From Daucus carota subsp. sativus (taxonomy: Eukaryota > Streptophyta > Magnoliopsida > Apiales > Apiaceae): 64,000 nucleotides of DNA. Location of the stretch: the NCBI RefSeq assembly GCF_001625215.2, contig NC_030383.2, positions 57,278,949 to 57,342,948 of the forward strand, in the 5' to 3' direction. A model generated the notes under the pieces. The model did not search any database, was not told the origin of the DNA, and saw only the letters and a program-made list of their open reading frames with translations. Each line of letters starts with the position of its first letter. The stretch's first letter is position 1. Position numbers and translations under genes: made by a program. Shown in pieces: positions 1-12,936 of the stretch.

Positions 1-77
1 AATCAAACATTCAAACCCAAGTAACCTTCAGACACCCCCAACTCCCAAGCCCACCTCCTCTGCATCTTCTTACAGTG

Positions 78-3000
78 ATGAGGCACCAGAGATTAGAATC
101 TCCACTTCTGGGAAGTGACCAAGATTCATTCACAAGGAGATGGTGGGCCAGAGCTCTGGGCTTGCTTGTGGGCCTCATGATTGTTGCATGTATGTTTCTT
201 GACTTGTAGTTTCTTGAAAGTTGAGTTTTCTTAGTATGCTTCTGTTTTGATGATCATGTTTGTGATAATATGATTCTTGATTATCTTGTGTTTATGTGTG
301 TGTGTGTGACTGGGGGTGTGGTAGTTTTTTGAAGTTCCACAATAGTCAACAAGAGCTCACGTTAGATTCATAGATTGTTAATCTGTAATTTGACCTTAGC
401 ATGATTAATGTCCGTCTTCTCTCGGTAACAAAAAATTCAGGCGGAGTGCATGAGTATTTAAATTTACGTAATTGACTGCTGGTTTACTGGTTCTTTTGGA
501 CAATTCTTATAGTTTTAAGTCATTGGAATAGTTCTTACTTCTTACCTGGAAAAGGCCTGATCTTAGGGTGTATAATGCGATAAAATTATGGATATAGCTA
601 TAAAATTTAAGCGGATTTATACTTTTAACACGATTCTAGCTTTGCTCAAATAACCTAATTTAGCTGATTTTAATTAAATTTTAGTTTTTTTTTTCAGTTG
701 TTGGCCTCACATTTATTAGTCATTTGAACTATGGGGTCATAGTTAATTAAAGCAAGAACAATCATGAGAATTCCAAATGCTAATCTATAATTTGACAGTA
801 GCATGATTAATGTCCCTCTTCTCTCGGTAACAAGAAATTCAGGCAGAGTGCATGAGTATTTAAATTTATGTAATTGACTGCTGGTTTACTGGTTTTTTTT
901 GGACAATTTCCTCAATTGGAATGATCTTATAGCCTTGTCCCTGGAATAGTTCTTACCAGAATAGTCCTGATCTTATGGTGTATAATGTGATACAATTATG
1001 AATATAGCTATAAAATTTTAGCGGATTTATACTTTTAACACGATTTTAGCATATGCTCAAATAACCTAATTTAGCTGATTTTAATCAAATTTTTAATTAT
1101 TATTTCAGTTGTTGGCCTCACATTTACTGGTCATTTAAACTATGGGGTGGTAATTAATTTAAGCAAGAACAATCATGAGAAATTTCCGAATGCTGAAGTT
1201 GTGGAATCAGACCAAGCAGTTGTTGCAGCAGATGATACTAGGTGCTCTGAAATTGGTGTATCGATTCTCAGACAAGGTGGACATGCTGTTGATTCTGCTG
1301 TAGCGACTGCTCTATGCCTCGGTGTGGTTAATTCGATGGCTAGTGGAATTGGTGGGGGAGGTTTCATGGTGGTTAGATCTTCAGAGACTTCTCAAACCCT
1401 AGCATTTGACATGAGGGAAACTGCTCCATTGGCTTCTTCACAGGTTCTTAACTATAACTAAATATCTAAATTCAATTTGATTGCAGTTTTCCAATTTCAA
1501 CATAAATGTAAGCACTGAAGTGTAGCTGACTAAGTTTGTCTAACAGAATATGTATGCGAACAACCCGGATACTAAGTCGATTGGAGCACTGTCATTGGGC
1601 GTACCTGGGGAACTAGCCGGCCTTTATGAAGCTTGGTTAAAATATGGACGCTTGCCTTGGAAGCCATTATTTCATCCTGCAATAAAACTTGCTAGAGAAG
1701 GTTTTATTATAGCTCCATATCTTGCTAATGCAATTGACAGTCATGCTGATTCAATCACAAGTGATCCTGGTTTGCGAAAAGTTTATGCACCAAATGGCAA
1801 AGTGTTAAAAGCTGGGGATAGATGTTATAACAAGGAACTTGCCACCAGCTTAGAAACAATAGCAGAACAAGGGCCACAAGCTTTTTATAGCGGCGTGGTT
1901 GGAGAAAAGTTTGTTGAGGATGTGAAAAATGCAGGTGGAATTTTGACGATGGAAGATTTGAGGAGTTACAAAGTGGAAGTTACAGAGGCTATGGCCGTAA
2001 ACGCCATGGGCTATACTATCTTAGGAATGCCTCCTCCATCAAGTGGAACACTTGGCATTTCTCTGGTAAGTATATTACCATTCTCTTTGTTTATTTATTC
2101 AGCAAAATATTTTCTATTGTCCTCATCTTCTAATTAAACTTAGCCTGAGGTTGATTTAATTTGCTATTGTGTGTTGCAATTTACAACATTTAACTGCTTT
2201 ATATATGTAATGGTGTCTTTGTGAAACAGGTGCTGAATATATTAAGTAACTATGCAAGTTCCAATGCTGCAAAGGGAGTTCTGGGCTTGCATCGTCTAAT
2301 TGAAGCACTAAAACACATGTTTGCTGTTCGAATGAACTTGGGCGATCCTGACTTTGTGCACATCAGTAAAACCGTGTCTGACATGCTTTCCCCATCATTT
2401 GCCAAAAGCATTCAACAAAGAATATTTGACAACACGACCTTCCCTCCGGAATATTATATGCACAGGTTCAACTTGTTATCTGAACGTTTGTATAAATTCT
2501 AGATTTTTGTCATGTTTGCTCAGTATGATCAACCAAACTTATCAAATCTCTAATTGCTACCAGGTGGAGTCAGTTGAGAGATCATGGTACCAGCCACTTC
2601 TGTATTGTGGATGCAGAACGAAATGCTGTATCAATGACAACCACCATAAATTTCAGTTTTGGAGCTAAGGTGCTCTCACCTGCCACCGGTATTGTGCTCA
2701 ACAATGAAATGGACGACTTCTCCACACCCACTGAGATATCCAACGATCATCTTCCTCCAGCTCCTGCTAATTTCATCGAGCCAAATAAGAGACCATTGTC
2801 TTCAATGACTCCGATTATAGTTCTTAAGGTCTGGAATAGCTGCATAATAACTGATCAACGTATAAATAACAGAACTTTCAGGCATATATGCACAGGTAAA
2901 ATTTTAGAAAGTTTTTGAAGTACTATAATATTGTTTGTTTGATGGTTTCAGGATAATCAGCTGGCTGGAGTGATTGGTGGCAGTGGAGGCTTATACATAA

Positions 3001-3457
3001 TTCCAGCTGTACTCCAAGTTTTTCTTAATCACTTTATCTTAGGGATGGAACCATTGGCAGCTGTTCAGAGTCCGAGAGTCTACCACAAGGTCTTATCATT
3101 CTCTACGACATAAACCTTGTTTCAGCTGCTTTTATATTTGACAGGCAAGAATTTTCATATTTGGAATAAACAAATGAAATGCAGTTGATACCAAATGTGG
3201 TTTTGTACGAAGACTGGAAGTGTATCGATGGTGAGCATATCCAGCTAGCATATGAGAAACGGAAGTTCTTGGAAGAGAGAGGTCATGAATTGGAGGCTAA
3301 ATCAGGGGGAGCCATTTGCCAGCTTGTTGTTCAAGACTTTCAGAACACGATTGCCATGGGCCGAAAAAATGGGAAAGCAGCAAAAGATCAAGTACTGCAC
3401 GGGATTCTTACTGCAGTTAGTGATCCCAGAAAAGATGGGAAGCCTGCAGCTCTCTGA
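78..3457 (+). CDS. GGT4: Gamma-glutamyl transpeptidase / glutathione hydrolase, vacuolar type, 7 exons
   Basis: Removes the gamma-glutamyl group from glutathione and its conjugates; the plant clade with an N-terminal membrane anchor acts in the vacuole on glutathione S-conjugates. Exons: 78-189, 1109-1443, 1547-2065, 2230-2465, 2564-2828, 2952-3089, 3185-3457. All have GT-AG borders and keep one open frame (625 aa, close to the family length). A basic N-terminus is followed by a hydrophobic anchor at about residues 28-47. Exon 5 carries RDHGTSHFC, whose Thr410 (codon 2589-2591) is the expected autocatalytic and nucleophilic threonine; exon 6 has the GGSGG glycine loop. The start was chosen because it gives the charged leader plus anchor. 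Intron 1 (about 0.9 kb) contains a tandem duplication with a dead copy of the start of exon 2. The gene converges on PFK. The family is certain; vacuolar location is inferred from the anchor and from synteny with At4g29210. Confidence 0.93.
383..1192 (+). repeat. Tandem duplication in GGT intron 1 carrying a decayed exon-2 copy
   Basis: Two units of about 400 bp lie head to tail, roughly 383-780 and 783-1192, with an offset of 402 bp at the left and 411 bp at the right. Both contain the same intron text (for example 401-410 and 803-812) and end with a polypyrimidine tract, an AG acceptor and the first part of exon 2 (698-780 and 1109 onward). The upstream copy of the exon keeps its AG acceptor at 696-697 but meets an in-frame TAA after 17 codons, so only the downstream copy can code. 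Confidence 0.9.
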
Positions 3458-3615
3458 TGATTTGCATTATAACAGTTAGCAATCTTGTACATATCATTGC
3501 TTCAAACAGTGGATACAGAGGTAGATTTCCTGTTCCCTGATAGTAGTCAGATACATAATAAATCCACGGTAGAATCTCATGAGAGAATGAATTCATAACA
3601 AATCTTTATAGAACA

Positions 3616-3849
3616 TCATTCTTGCACCACATCTTCATACTCATTCTTGCTGCTTTTATACAACATTAGCATAAAAGTCCTGACAATCACAACATCAGGG
3701 TTAACATGTGCCTCAGTGACATGTATCTTCCGTAAACACCTGGGGGGACTCGTAAACAGGTCTCCTGAAACTAACGGATAAAGCAATGCAAGATATGCTA
3801 AAGAAACATCTGAATCGGAGACTACTCCATGTCTCAACAACAAAGCGAC
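3616..3849 (-). pseudogene. Unidentified exon-like ORF in the GGT-PFK intergenic gap
   Basis: A 78-codon open frame begins directly after an AG that follows a T-rich stretch (minus strand, near 3850) and ends at TGA 3616-3618. Its composition looks coding and non-repetitive, including the segments DVSLAYLALLYPLVSG and HVNPDVVIVRTFML. I do not recognise the family. It lies 150 bp beyond the PFK stop on the same strand, so it could be an alternative terminal exon of PFK, a captured exon from another gene, or chance. Confidence 0.3.
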
Positions 3850-4003
3850 CTAAATGCCATTTTTTATTCAGTAATTAATTTAGTTTACAACATATCTTGT
3901 CATACAAACTTTCACTTATGATCAGATCTAATCTTGTTAAAAGTTAAAAAAACAAGTTACAAAAAACAATTTAAATCATTCACATTGCAGCCAAAAGGCA
4001 CTC

Positions 4004-7000
4004 TTACTTGCTTCCTGATGCAGAGCCATCTACCCGCCTGTCACCCTCTTCTTCCTCTTTGCTAATTTTGGAGGAGTCTTTGACAACCGGAAAACTTGGC
4101 TGATTTGTCGATGACAGAAGCCTAGCCCACATCCTATCTGTAATCACAACCTTGTTCCGTTTTTCAGTAATTCTCTGCCAATAAAAGAGAGTCCTCCGTT
4201 AGCAATCACTGCAGATCAAGATCATATATGTTACCAGAAGAGATAATAAGAAACTAACATAAAAGGGTATATATGCGTTTCTGCCATTAACAGGGGCAAC
4301 AGTAAAGCCTGTGTAACCGGCCATAGCTCCATGAACAGCACATTGAGCAAGAAGTGTGCAATACACATTGTCAGATGCATTGCTAGGAACAGCTCGAATC
4401 ATGTAAGTAGGATCTGCCAGAAACCAAGATAACGTCGCTTGGTTAGACAACCCACCTCAAGTGTCCATGAGTATAGACAAACCTATGCGCAAGGCTTATT
4501 GTAAACTGTTAAGGTAAAATGTATCGACCTATATATTTGAGGGTAACCGCCATAAGCTTTTCTCCAGTCTCGTCAGTTCTTGAGAAGTATTCCTGCATTT
4601 CAAGTTGAATAGTGCTCAACCAACTACAATGATAAATGCCTAATACAAAATTCAATATTCTTAAATGCAAATTAGCATCAGATTCCAAATGCATACCTTG
4701 ATCTTCTGAGACATCCAAATTCCAATATCCTGCAGAACATGGTTTCCTGAAGCATCTTGCTGGCCAGTAGCTTGAGACTCTTCAGCGACGAGCTCCTGTC
4801 CTGCACCTTCAGCTATGACAATAACCATATGGCCATTTTCTTTGAGACGTTTCTCTATAAAGTGAAAAAGACCACCCGGTCCTTCAAGATAAAAGGGTGA
4901 CTCTGGAATCAAGCAACAGTCAACATCACGGCTGGCAAGAGTAGCAAACATCGCAATAAACCCTGCACAAATTCAGTTAATCTAAAGATATTATACAGAA
5001 TTATATTAGTCAATTTCTTTGTCAACTGTAAGCTGAGATATTAGCTCAGCTACATAATTGAGAACTAAAGAGATAGAAACCTAAAAACATTACGACTAAA
5101 TATATATAATGTAGTACAATTAATGTACAAATTAAGATAGAGTCAAGAAATAAAGAAGAAATCTTCAAAGATAAAGCATAAAACTGGCAAATTCTCTTAA
5201 GTTAGAATGCCATGAGCAATGTCCAAAGTTTCCTAGCTTCTGACATAGTTCGTAGGAAACTTAATTTAGCCAAGTTAATGGTAGAGAACTAAAGACTACA
5301 CTCTAAGTGTTCATGTGTGTGAATATTACCACTATGACGGCCCATTAACTTCACCAGACCGATTCCATTTTCCATACTTTCAGCTTCAACATGAGCTGCA
5401 TTAATAGCACGTTGAGCTTCCTCAACAGCAGTATCAAACCCGAATGACTTATCTATTACCTGTCAAGGCATAATAAAAGTGTGTTTCAGATCTATCAAAT
5501 CACGTCCTCTAGCGACTGAATGTCTGAAGAAGCAATCCTTCGAATGCACAGATTGACAAGTTTATTACCGGGATGTCATTATCAATTGTCTTGGGGATTC
5601 CAGCAACGGCTACTTTAAGACCACGCCTTCTAATTTCCTACAAGATGGAGGAACAATTGAAATTACTATTTTCATTTTAAAATACAGAAGAAGTGAATTG
5701 CATCTCATTATATACCAATGTACCTCAAAAATAAAAGAGGCCCCTTTCTGTGTACCATCTCCTCCAATTATATAAACCTTATAAACAAAAGGCCATATAA
5801 TGATTGTTTAGCAGTTGCAGAACTAAGTTGGAAGTTAACGTATCAAAACGACTCATAAAATCAGTACTCAGTGCTATATTTTTCTGGCTACCTGATTGAT
5901 ACCTCTGTCCTGAATGGAGTCGACTATCTTCTTAGTATCATGGCCACCTCGCGATGTCCCAAGTACAGTTCCACCGCGTTTATGGATATTGTTAACAACC
6001 TTTGGTGTCAAAGGGACTGTGTTTCGAGAATAGAAGCCTTTGTATCCTCCCTGCAGATGCCACCACATATATACATCACGGTAAACTATTTACAAAGGAA
6101 GCAACCTTTGTATTCTTGTAATGCAATATGATGTCAGAAATAGGCTTACATCTATTCCGACCACTTTCTTGACGCCATACATATTGTACAAACCACAGAC
6201 GATCTCCCTGATCACGGTGTTGAGACCAGGGCACAAGCCTCCACATGTCACGATGCACGCGTGAACCTCATCAGATTCAAAGTATACCTGAAGCATAAAT
6301 TCAGCTGCATAAGTATTACCTCATCCTTTCAATTGCATCAAACTCCGAAGAGCTTACCTGTTGAGTAGCTCCAGCCCTTCGAAAATGAGTTCCTCTTGCA
6401 CTATCCTTGTGAACAACAATCTACAGAAGCACCAAGGCCATTGCATAAGATAGAAAAAAATGAAACATTGTGATATAAGCATATTTGAGGCCGCGAGAGC
6501 AAAGAAAATCACGGAACAACAGAAGAAGAGCCCTTACCTTCTGCGCAATAGTGTCATCACAATCGACACACACTTTCCTAAACAAAAATTTAATCAATTA
6601 GTTCCTCTTTCCAGCATAAAATGACACAAGTGAAGTTACTACTAGACAAAATGCTAGAAACCCCAACCGAAACATAAGATGAAGTTGAAACAGAACAAAA
6701 GTAAACTTACCTTGCAATAGAGTATGCAGAATTGGCTTGCAATGGATTCGTAAATGTCTGTTATGAAGAACAAAGAACAAATATTATCGATAAATTCTAA
6801 AAATCGGATCTTTCCAGAAACGATGCACAAAATATCACAATTTGAACATACGCAGAATTAAAGATGTAAACAAAGCTCAAATCTTTCATTCCCCACCCCT
6901 CTAAAAGAACAAAAAACCACAAGACTGTGATCATGAATAAATGAATAAAAATAACTGAAGCATGTGACGGGACCAAGACAAGGCTGGCAAGTCTCTAGCT

Positions 7001-7528
7001 CCGGCTGAATTCCAAAATTCAATTTTTTTTTCAAATCCCAACTTTTGATTTCACCGGTATCTGAAGCTCCCCCTCGCATACCCATATTGACAAGCACACA
7101 TTTGTTAAATATTATTTTCCTATATCATCAATATCATTATAAACACCATATGCACAAGTAGTTCATATAACTACTAAGATAACATCTCCGTGAGAATAGT
7201 GAGAGAAGAATTTGGAGAACCAAACTTGTAAACCACAAAACATTGGGTTTTCACGATTATGGTCTCATCCGAACGTTACCCTTTCAAGTAAATATTTAAA
7301 GACAGGAGGGGAGCATACAGGTAAATTCGGAATGTAATCGGTAAAATGCGGAACATCTTCGAGAACATAACCATCTTCACCCTTGACAATCTTAGGTTCC
7401 ATATTTCCGGCAGCCGAAAAGCTCACCGAACCATTTTTTAATTTGGACACGGAACTTGTACTATTTTCTGTTCCTTTTCCATGCATGTTCATACTAGGAA
7501 CCGCAGAACTCAACATCGATGCTTCCAT
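4004..7528 (-). CDS. PFK: ATP-dependent 6-phosphofructokinase, cytosolic plant type, 13 exons
   Basis: Phosphorylates fructose 6-phosphate to fructose 1,6-bisphosphate in glycolysis. Exons, 5' to 3': 7528-7319, 6757-6711, 6577-6538, 6420-6358, 6287-6150, 6050-5892, 5777-5724, 5637-5569, 5459-5330, 4962-4697, 4592-4529, 4413-4259, 4174-4004. They join in frame to give 521 aa. Key motifs: the nucleotide loop GGLCPGLN (about 136-143); GGDGTQ (224-229), where glycine after GGD indicates ATP rather than pyrophosphate use; the catalytic PKTIDNDIP (252-260); and [17 protein letters not shown]. The Ser-rich N-terminus is short and lacks an evident plastid transit peptide. The C-terminal tail is acidic. 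Synteny points to the At4g29220 (PFK1) position; the isoform number is inferred. Confidence 0.93.
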
Positions 7529-10500
7529 CTTTCACAACAAATGATCATCAACCTTATTAACTAACTAAATTCAATATTATATTTCTACATGCACGTCACC
7601 ATGAGCTTCAACGTGTTGTCGCTAAAAATATGTACGTAAATTATTTGTATGTATTTTTTTATATACAGAAGATATAAAATGTTGAGTCTCGCCCAAGTCT
7701 TTTACATTCTGGAAAGTATTCAACGGTATCTGTATAAGGAAATATGTACAGAGGGATAAAGGGAAGTGAAGTTAGAATAAATTTAAATTTAAAAATAGTA
7801 ATAAGAAAAAGATTGTGTGAATATGTATAAATTGTGATTTTCCAGAAAGTTTGGACGCTGAGATTAATGGGAGGAGGTAAGCAAATGGAGGGAATTTAAG
7901 TTGGGCGGCTTGCAGTAGTTTCCTTATATAGAGGAAAAGGATTTTTGGAATAAACTCCAATTATAATCAAGATTTAATAGTTGAATGCCAATAGAAAATA
8001 CTTAATGGTAGCAAAATAATGATAATATACGAATTTTAAATTAAATGATAACTAATTAAATATAATCAAGTCTGCAGAACATCTTTAGAGTATTTGAGAC
8101 AATAATAAATAAAATGGTTGGCTATCATGATTATTTAAAATCTCAGTCATAAAATTTGATAATATCAATAATTTTGATTATGCGTAAAATTATATTTATT
8201 TTTGTGTTTGGTTGAGGAGAATGGAATGGAATGAAATAAAAGGAGTATAAATTAATTAATAAAGATAGGAGGAAAGTGTTGGAAAACAAAACTGGGTGGG
8301 TGTGGCCAAATTGTTATGATGAGATTTGACATGAAATTAGAGATAGGAGAGAATGGAGCATTTCATCTCAAATTGATGGTGTGATTTTTAGCCCCCATAA
8401 TATAAGGAATGAATTGGGAAAGAATGAAATTTCTTAACACTGCTAGACCATAACCCGCTTCATTTTCATTTTATTCTTTCAGGATCAATCAACCTGATTC
8501 AATAAATATAAGATTTAATATAAGGTCTTTTAAGGGTGCAGTTGAAAATTGCTGTGTTGTTGCGAAAAGCAATTTGTTGTGTATCTATTAATAATAATTA
8601 TCATATCTTATTTATCATTTTTCATAAACCATTTTTATAATAATATAAACTCAACATAGTAAATATGGATCTAAATAAAAAAATAATTAATTATTTAATA
8701 TTTATTAATATGTCAGATTTGCAAAAAAAAAAAAATCATCTCTGATAGGAGGGAGCATTATATAAGAGATTTCTATCTTGAAGATCCTCTTGCACGGTGG
8801 AAAACTTTTATGCGACTTATATCACATTATCACCCAGGTTACCATTTACCATGCTTACCAGTTACCAATGCTCTTACTAAACAAAAGTCAGAACTCAATA
8901 GTCAGAGTCCTTTTCAAGCAACATAAAGCGGAGAGGTTTAGATGGAGAGGCACGGGGATTATATGACATGCTACGTTAAACACATAGTTTACATTTGTCT
9001 GAATCATCGCATTGCATCAGAAATCGGACCAATCTAATCAGGCCCAAGTCTGATCATAAGCCCAATCTAAGGTAACAAACTGTCACGAGGCCCAAGTCCC
9101 AAGTTTTTATTGTCTTCAGCCTACAGCAGGTCTGGAGTCTAATTGCTGATACCACCTTTCAAATCGCATACTGATTTTCGGTTTTAGAATGAGTATCCGA
9201 TGACCAAACTTATAATATTTTTTTAACAACTTCAACATTTTTTAATCGTTGAACGGAATCGTTAGTCATTTTATCTGTTAAATATTTTTTAATCCCTAGA
9301 TGTGTTAAACAATATTTATCTAACGGCCGGAAAATAGTATATTTCATTTAAAAGATCAGATACCCATTTTTAAGATGCAAGTGTCATTATTTGTGACGGG
9401 AATATGGGATGCGTTATCCTAAAAAATTCTTGCACTACGTTGAGCAATTCAGCTTGCCTAGATATATTATCCTAATCAGCCGTTATTATTCTCGCAAATC
9501 CGTTAAAGTAAACTCCACCAGATTTTATACACAACAAAACCGTGTAAACTCAACAGATTGAGGTGCGAAACGAGTCGAAGAACGCGACAATATCGAAACA
9601 GTTAACGCGCATAACATAACGTGAATGACATAGACGAAAACCAGGTCTCCTGGATTTCTGTTAAAGTTTGTGGTTGAACAGTGATTCGCAGCAAACGACA
9701 AAGACGAAGAAGAAGAAATGAATATTTAAGAAGACGTCAAAGAAATGGATGGAGTGAGGGAGAAGTGAAGGGCCATATTAGATGAACCTAACTTTTAGTA
9801 CCTTGTTATCGAACCATGTCTTTGTTGAGCAAATGTTGTTTAATAGTCCTACCCAACTTACAGAATTCCCAACCGCTGGAAATGTACCAGATTTTTTGCT
9901 AATTGTGTTGATAAATGTTTTGGGTCTTGTTGTATGTTTTTGGAAAGCTTTTTGTATCATGTTGTCGTGTTTGGTTCATGGACATTTTGTTATAACATTT
10001 ATCCTTTTTCAGCTCATGTTATGTGTAAGGATAAATCCAACACAATGCTGGTAATTTTGATCGGCACCTACCATTTCAATAAAGGAAGACCGTCATGTTA
10101 TATCATGTCATTTTGACACTCTTTCTGACATCTTTATCAGATTATTATTTAAAAAAATAATAAAAAATCATATAACATTTAAAATATAATTGAGTTGAAC
10201 AATTATATATATTATAGATTATATTACCGACTAATCTAGTTTTTATGAAGAGACGATCAATCAATTTATTAAAATTGATATATGTATATGATTCACCGCA
10301 TCCTGTTTGAGCTATGGACTATAATTGCAATTCCATACAAAATTTTATCACCGAATCAAAACTTTGAAAATCCAGTCATTTAACATCCTCGACAATGAAT
10401 TAGACCTGTCAAGCTCTTACAAGTAGAAAATAAACAAAATCTAAATAAATCTGGAACAATGTTCATAAAGAACATATCCTAAATCGTAAGAAAACATGAG

Positions 10501-11755
10501 TGAAACAATTATATTTATTGATTTATTTAGTTAATCTTTGAAAGTTTGTTAGTAGTATTTTTGTGCTTATTATGTTGCATGTCGCATGCTCATTATGCTG
10601 CCTAAATATATACTGCATAGACATGACAACAAAATTTATAAAGCTTATAGTAACTTCACCCTTTTTCTTAGTAAATTTATAAATTCTCCAAAATTTATTA
10701 ATTGTTTTTAAAAGGCCTATCCACGTAATTCTGTTTCATACTCTTTACTCCCAAGTCCAATACTCCGATACACATAATCTAAACTAATCAGAAAATAAAA
10801 GTTTCCAGCAAGACAATCTTCATACTAATCCACCACTAGCATTAGTTAACTAATTAGAGATAATCAGGTCACAAGTAGCTAGCTAGCGAATCAGACAAAG
10901 GAGTCAAGAACATAAAAACACACACTGTTTAGATATGTGGGGCGCAGCAAAATATGTCAGTGGTCAACTCAAACAGATTGTCTGATGCAGACAATTTCAA
11001 CTAATCACTCTACTTTAAGCTAAAAAGGAAATATATCTAATCTCGCACAACCACGAAAAGCCGAATGTTTTGCCTGCGAGGGTAGAAACAAATTTTCCCC
11101 GGATTTGCTTCTTTCTTAATCACTGATTTACATCTTTCATAACCAAAAAGAAGGCCCAGACACATGAGAAATGCACAATGATGGCCACAGCTCTTTACAA
11201 ACATTTATCATCATGCATTACTTTGACTATATCATCGACATCAATGCTTAATTACCCATCATCTGATTGGTGGAAATAAGATCTTGGGAAAGAAAAGGGA
11301 CCGAACATATTTAAGTACACCTGGACTCATCATTGTGGATGCTACAGGGTTTGTGACATGCCCAACCAAACCTACTTAACTAATTATTTAGTAAACCTTC
11401 CAAAAGCGATTATATATTTATATATGATAATCGGTTTTGCTGAAATTCAGATAATTTTTGAAATTTTGAGTATTGGGTTCGTATACCCTTTTAATTAACT
11501 AATGATGAAGACAATTAAGTATAGGAGTATTTAACTGCAGTACATTGTGCTTGATACAGTAGTAAAAATCAAAGTAAACAGTGAATACGGCATCTCATGT
11601 CCCCGACAATGATAAAGTGGAAACTGTTAAACATGAAACACAACATCGATGAAAACCCAAAGATGAATTCGATTCTCTCTGTCTTAAAATAATAATCTTA
11701 ATTGATTATTAAGAAAATATTAGTAATTATGTAAGTAGGAAATCTAATCTACTCT

Positions 11756-11757
<2 letters not shown>
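7529..11757. other. Gene-free AT-rich spacer, left part
   Basis: The stretch from the PFK start towards the long (AT)n tract has no supportable gene. The first several hundred bases should hold the PFK promoter and 5' leader. Short ORFs at 8778-8966 and 9782-10116 have no family signature and overlap in both strands. At 10307-10352 there is a short segment resembling 41206-41260, probably a dispersed repeat. The rest is low-complexity AT-rich DNA. Confidence 0.6.

Positions 11758-11829
<72 letters not shown>
11758..11829. repeat. (AT)n microsatellite, about 70 bp
   Basis: An uninterrupted alternation of A and T covers about 70 bases. The exact length may be unreliable in assembly. Confidence 0.97.
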
Positions 11830-11830
<1 letters not shown>

Positions 11831-12727
11831 CAGATTTTAAATATTATAAAAGAATAACTTTTTATTTACAGTCAAATTGTTTGATGTCTATTTTATTCAT
11901 GGTTATAGAAATAAAAAATTGTACATAATTGGTTGATCTATCTATTCGAAATTTATAGGGGCATATTGTAAATTTTTTGGATAATTCGGTGATTTTTAGT
12001 CAAATCAAAATGCAATTGGCAAATAAGTGAATATTTTTTTGATATTCTGGAAGTTTTAGAACACTACTTGAAAAAATTATTACCATGCATAAACACACAA
12101 GACTACAAGAGTCTGCTCTCTGGCTTATAACATTTTGAACAAGAAATTCAATTTTTTTTAACTCACCGTACTTATTAAGCACGACAAGAATGTCCGAAAA
12201 AACCAAGAACCAGAACCTCAACAAAAACATACATCCTCGGTGCTTGAAGTTTAAGTTTGGTGTACATAGACTTGTAAACGTATAATATACAGAAACATAC
12301 GAGTATAATTACAAGGAGATGGTGGTGGTCCTGGTCCATCAAGCAGGACTGCTCATTTGCCTTCCATATCAAGCAACCTTGTACCCTCGTCTCTGCAACA
12401 TTCATCAAAATTCACTGCACTCCCGCTCCACAAACCATGTGATTTCTTATCGCTTTCTGTATATCTTATTTATTTCTTTTTTGCGATTAGTTAATTGATT
12501 GCACAATCTTTATACGTGACTATGATTTGCTTCATTAAACTACTTGTGTAAATAAGCTCGCTCTTTGGTAATTTACTATGCTGTATTTGAGTATTACTCA
12601 TGGTGAAGTGTCGCGTACGCATACCAAAGTTATTCATTTTGTCTTGGAAAAAACTTATCCACGTTATACTAATCAAACTGAAAAGAGTTACACATAACAT
12701 TCGTAATGTTTTGACCGATTTTCAAAA

Positions 12728-12936
12728 ATTAAATAATATTAATTTTTAAAATATCATGTAATTGCGACAGTTTCAAATTCTGCTCACGAGGATCTGCACA
12801 ACTTATAATTGCCCATCACACAGTCCATTATAATTAATTTTAATTTTTAAAATATTATGAAATTTCGACTGTTTTGAAATTCTGCTTACAAGGATCTTGC
12901 ACAACTTATAACTGACCATCACACAGTCGGTTATAG
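12728..12936. repeat. Tandem duplication of about 103 bp
   Basis: Two diverged copies in a row share the landmarks GATCTGCACAACTTATAA near 12791 and GATCTTGCACAACTTATAA near 12893, plus CATCACACAGTC after each. The offset is 103 bp. Function unknown; it lies in the spacer upstream of the NAC gene. Confidence 0.75.

Noticed and set aside
9778-10116. Overlapping ORFs on both strands
   Set aside because: Open on both strands at once, no recognisable domain, no splice context; treated as chance.
11758-11829. Long AT tract as an origin or matrix attachment site
   Set aside because: A simple microsatellite explains it; no other supporting motif.
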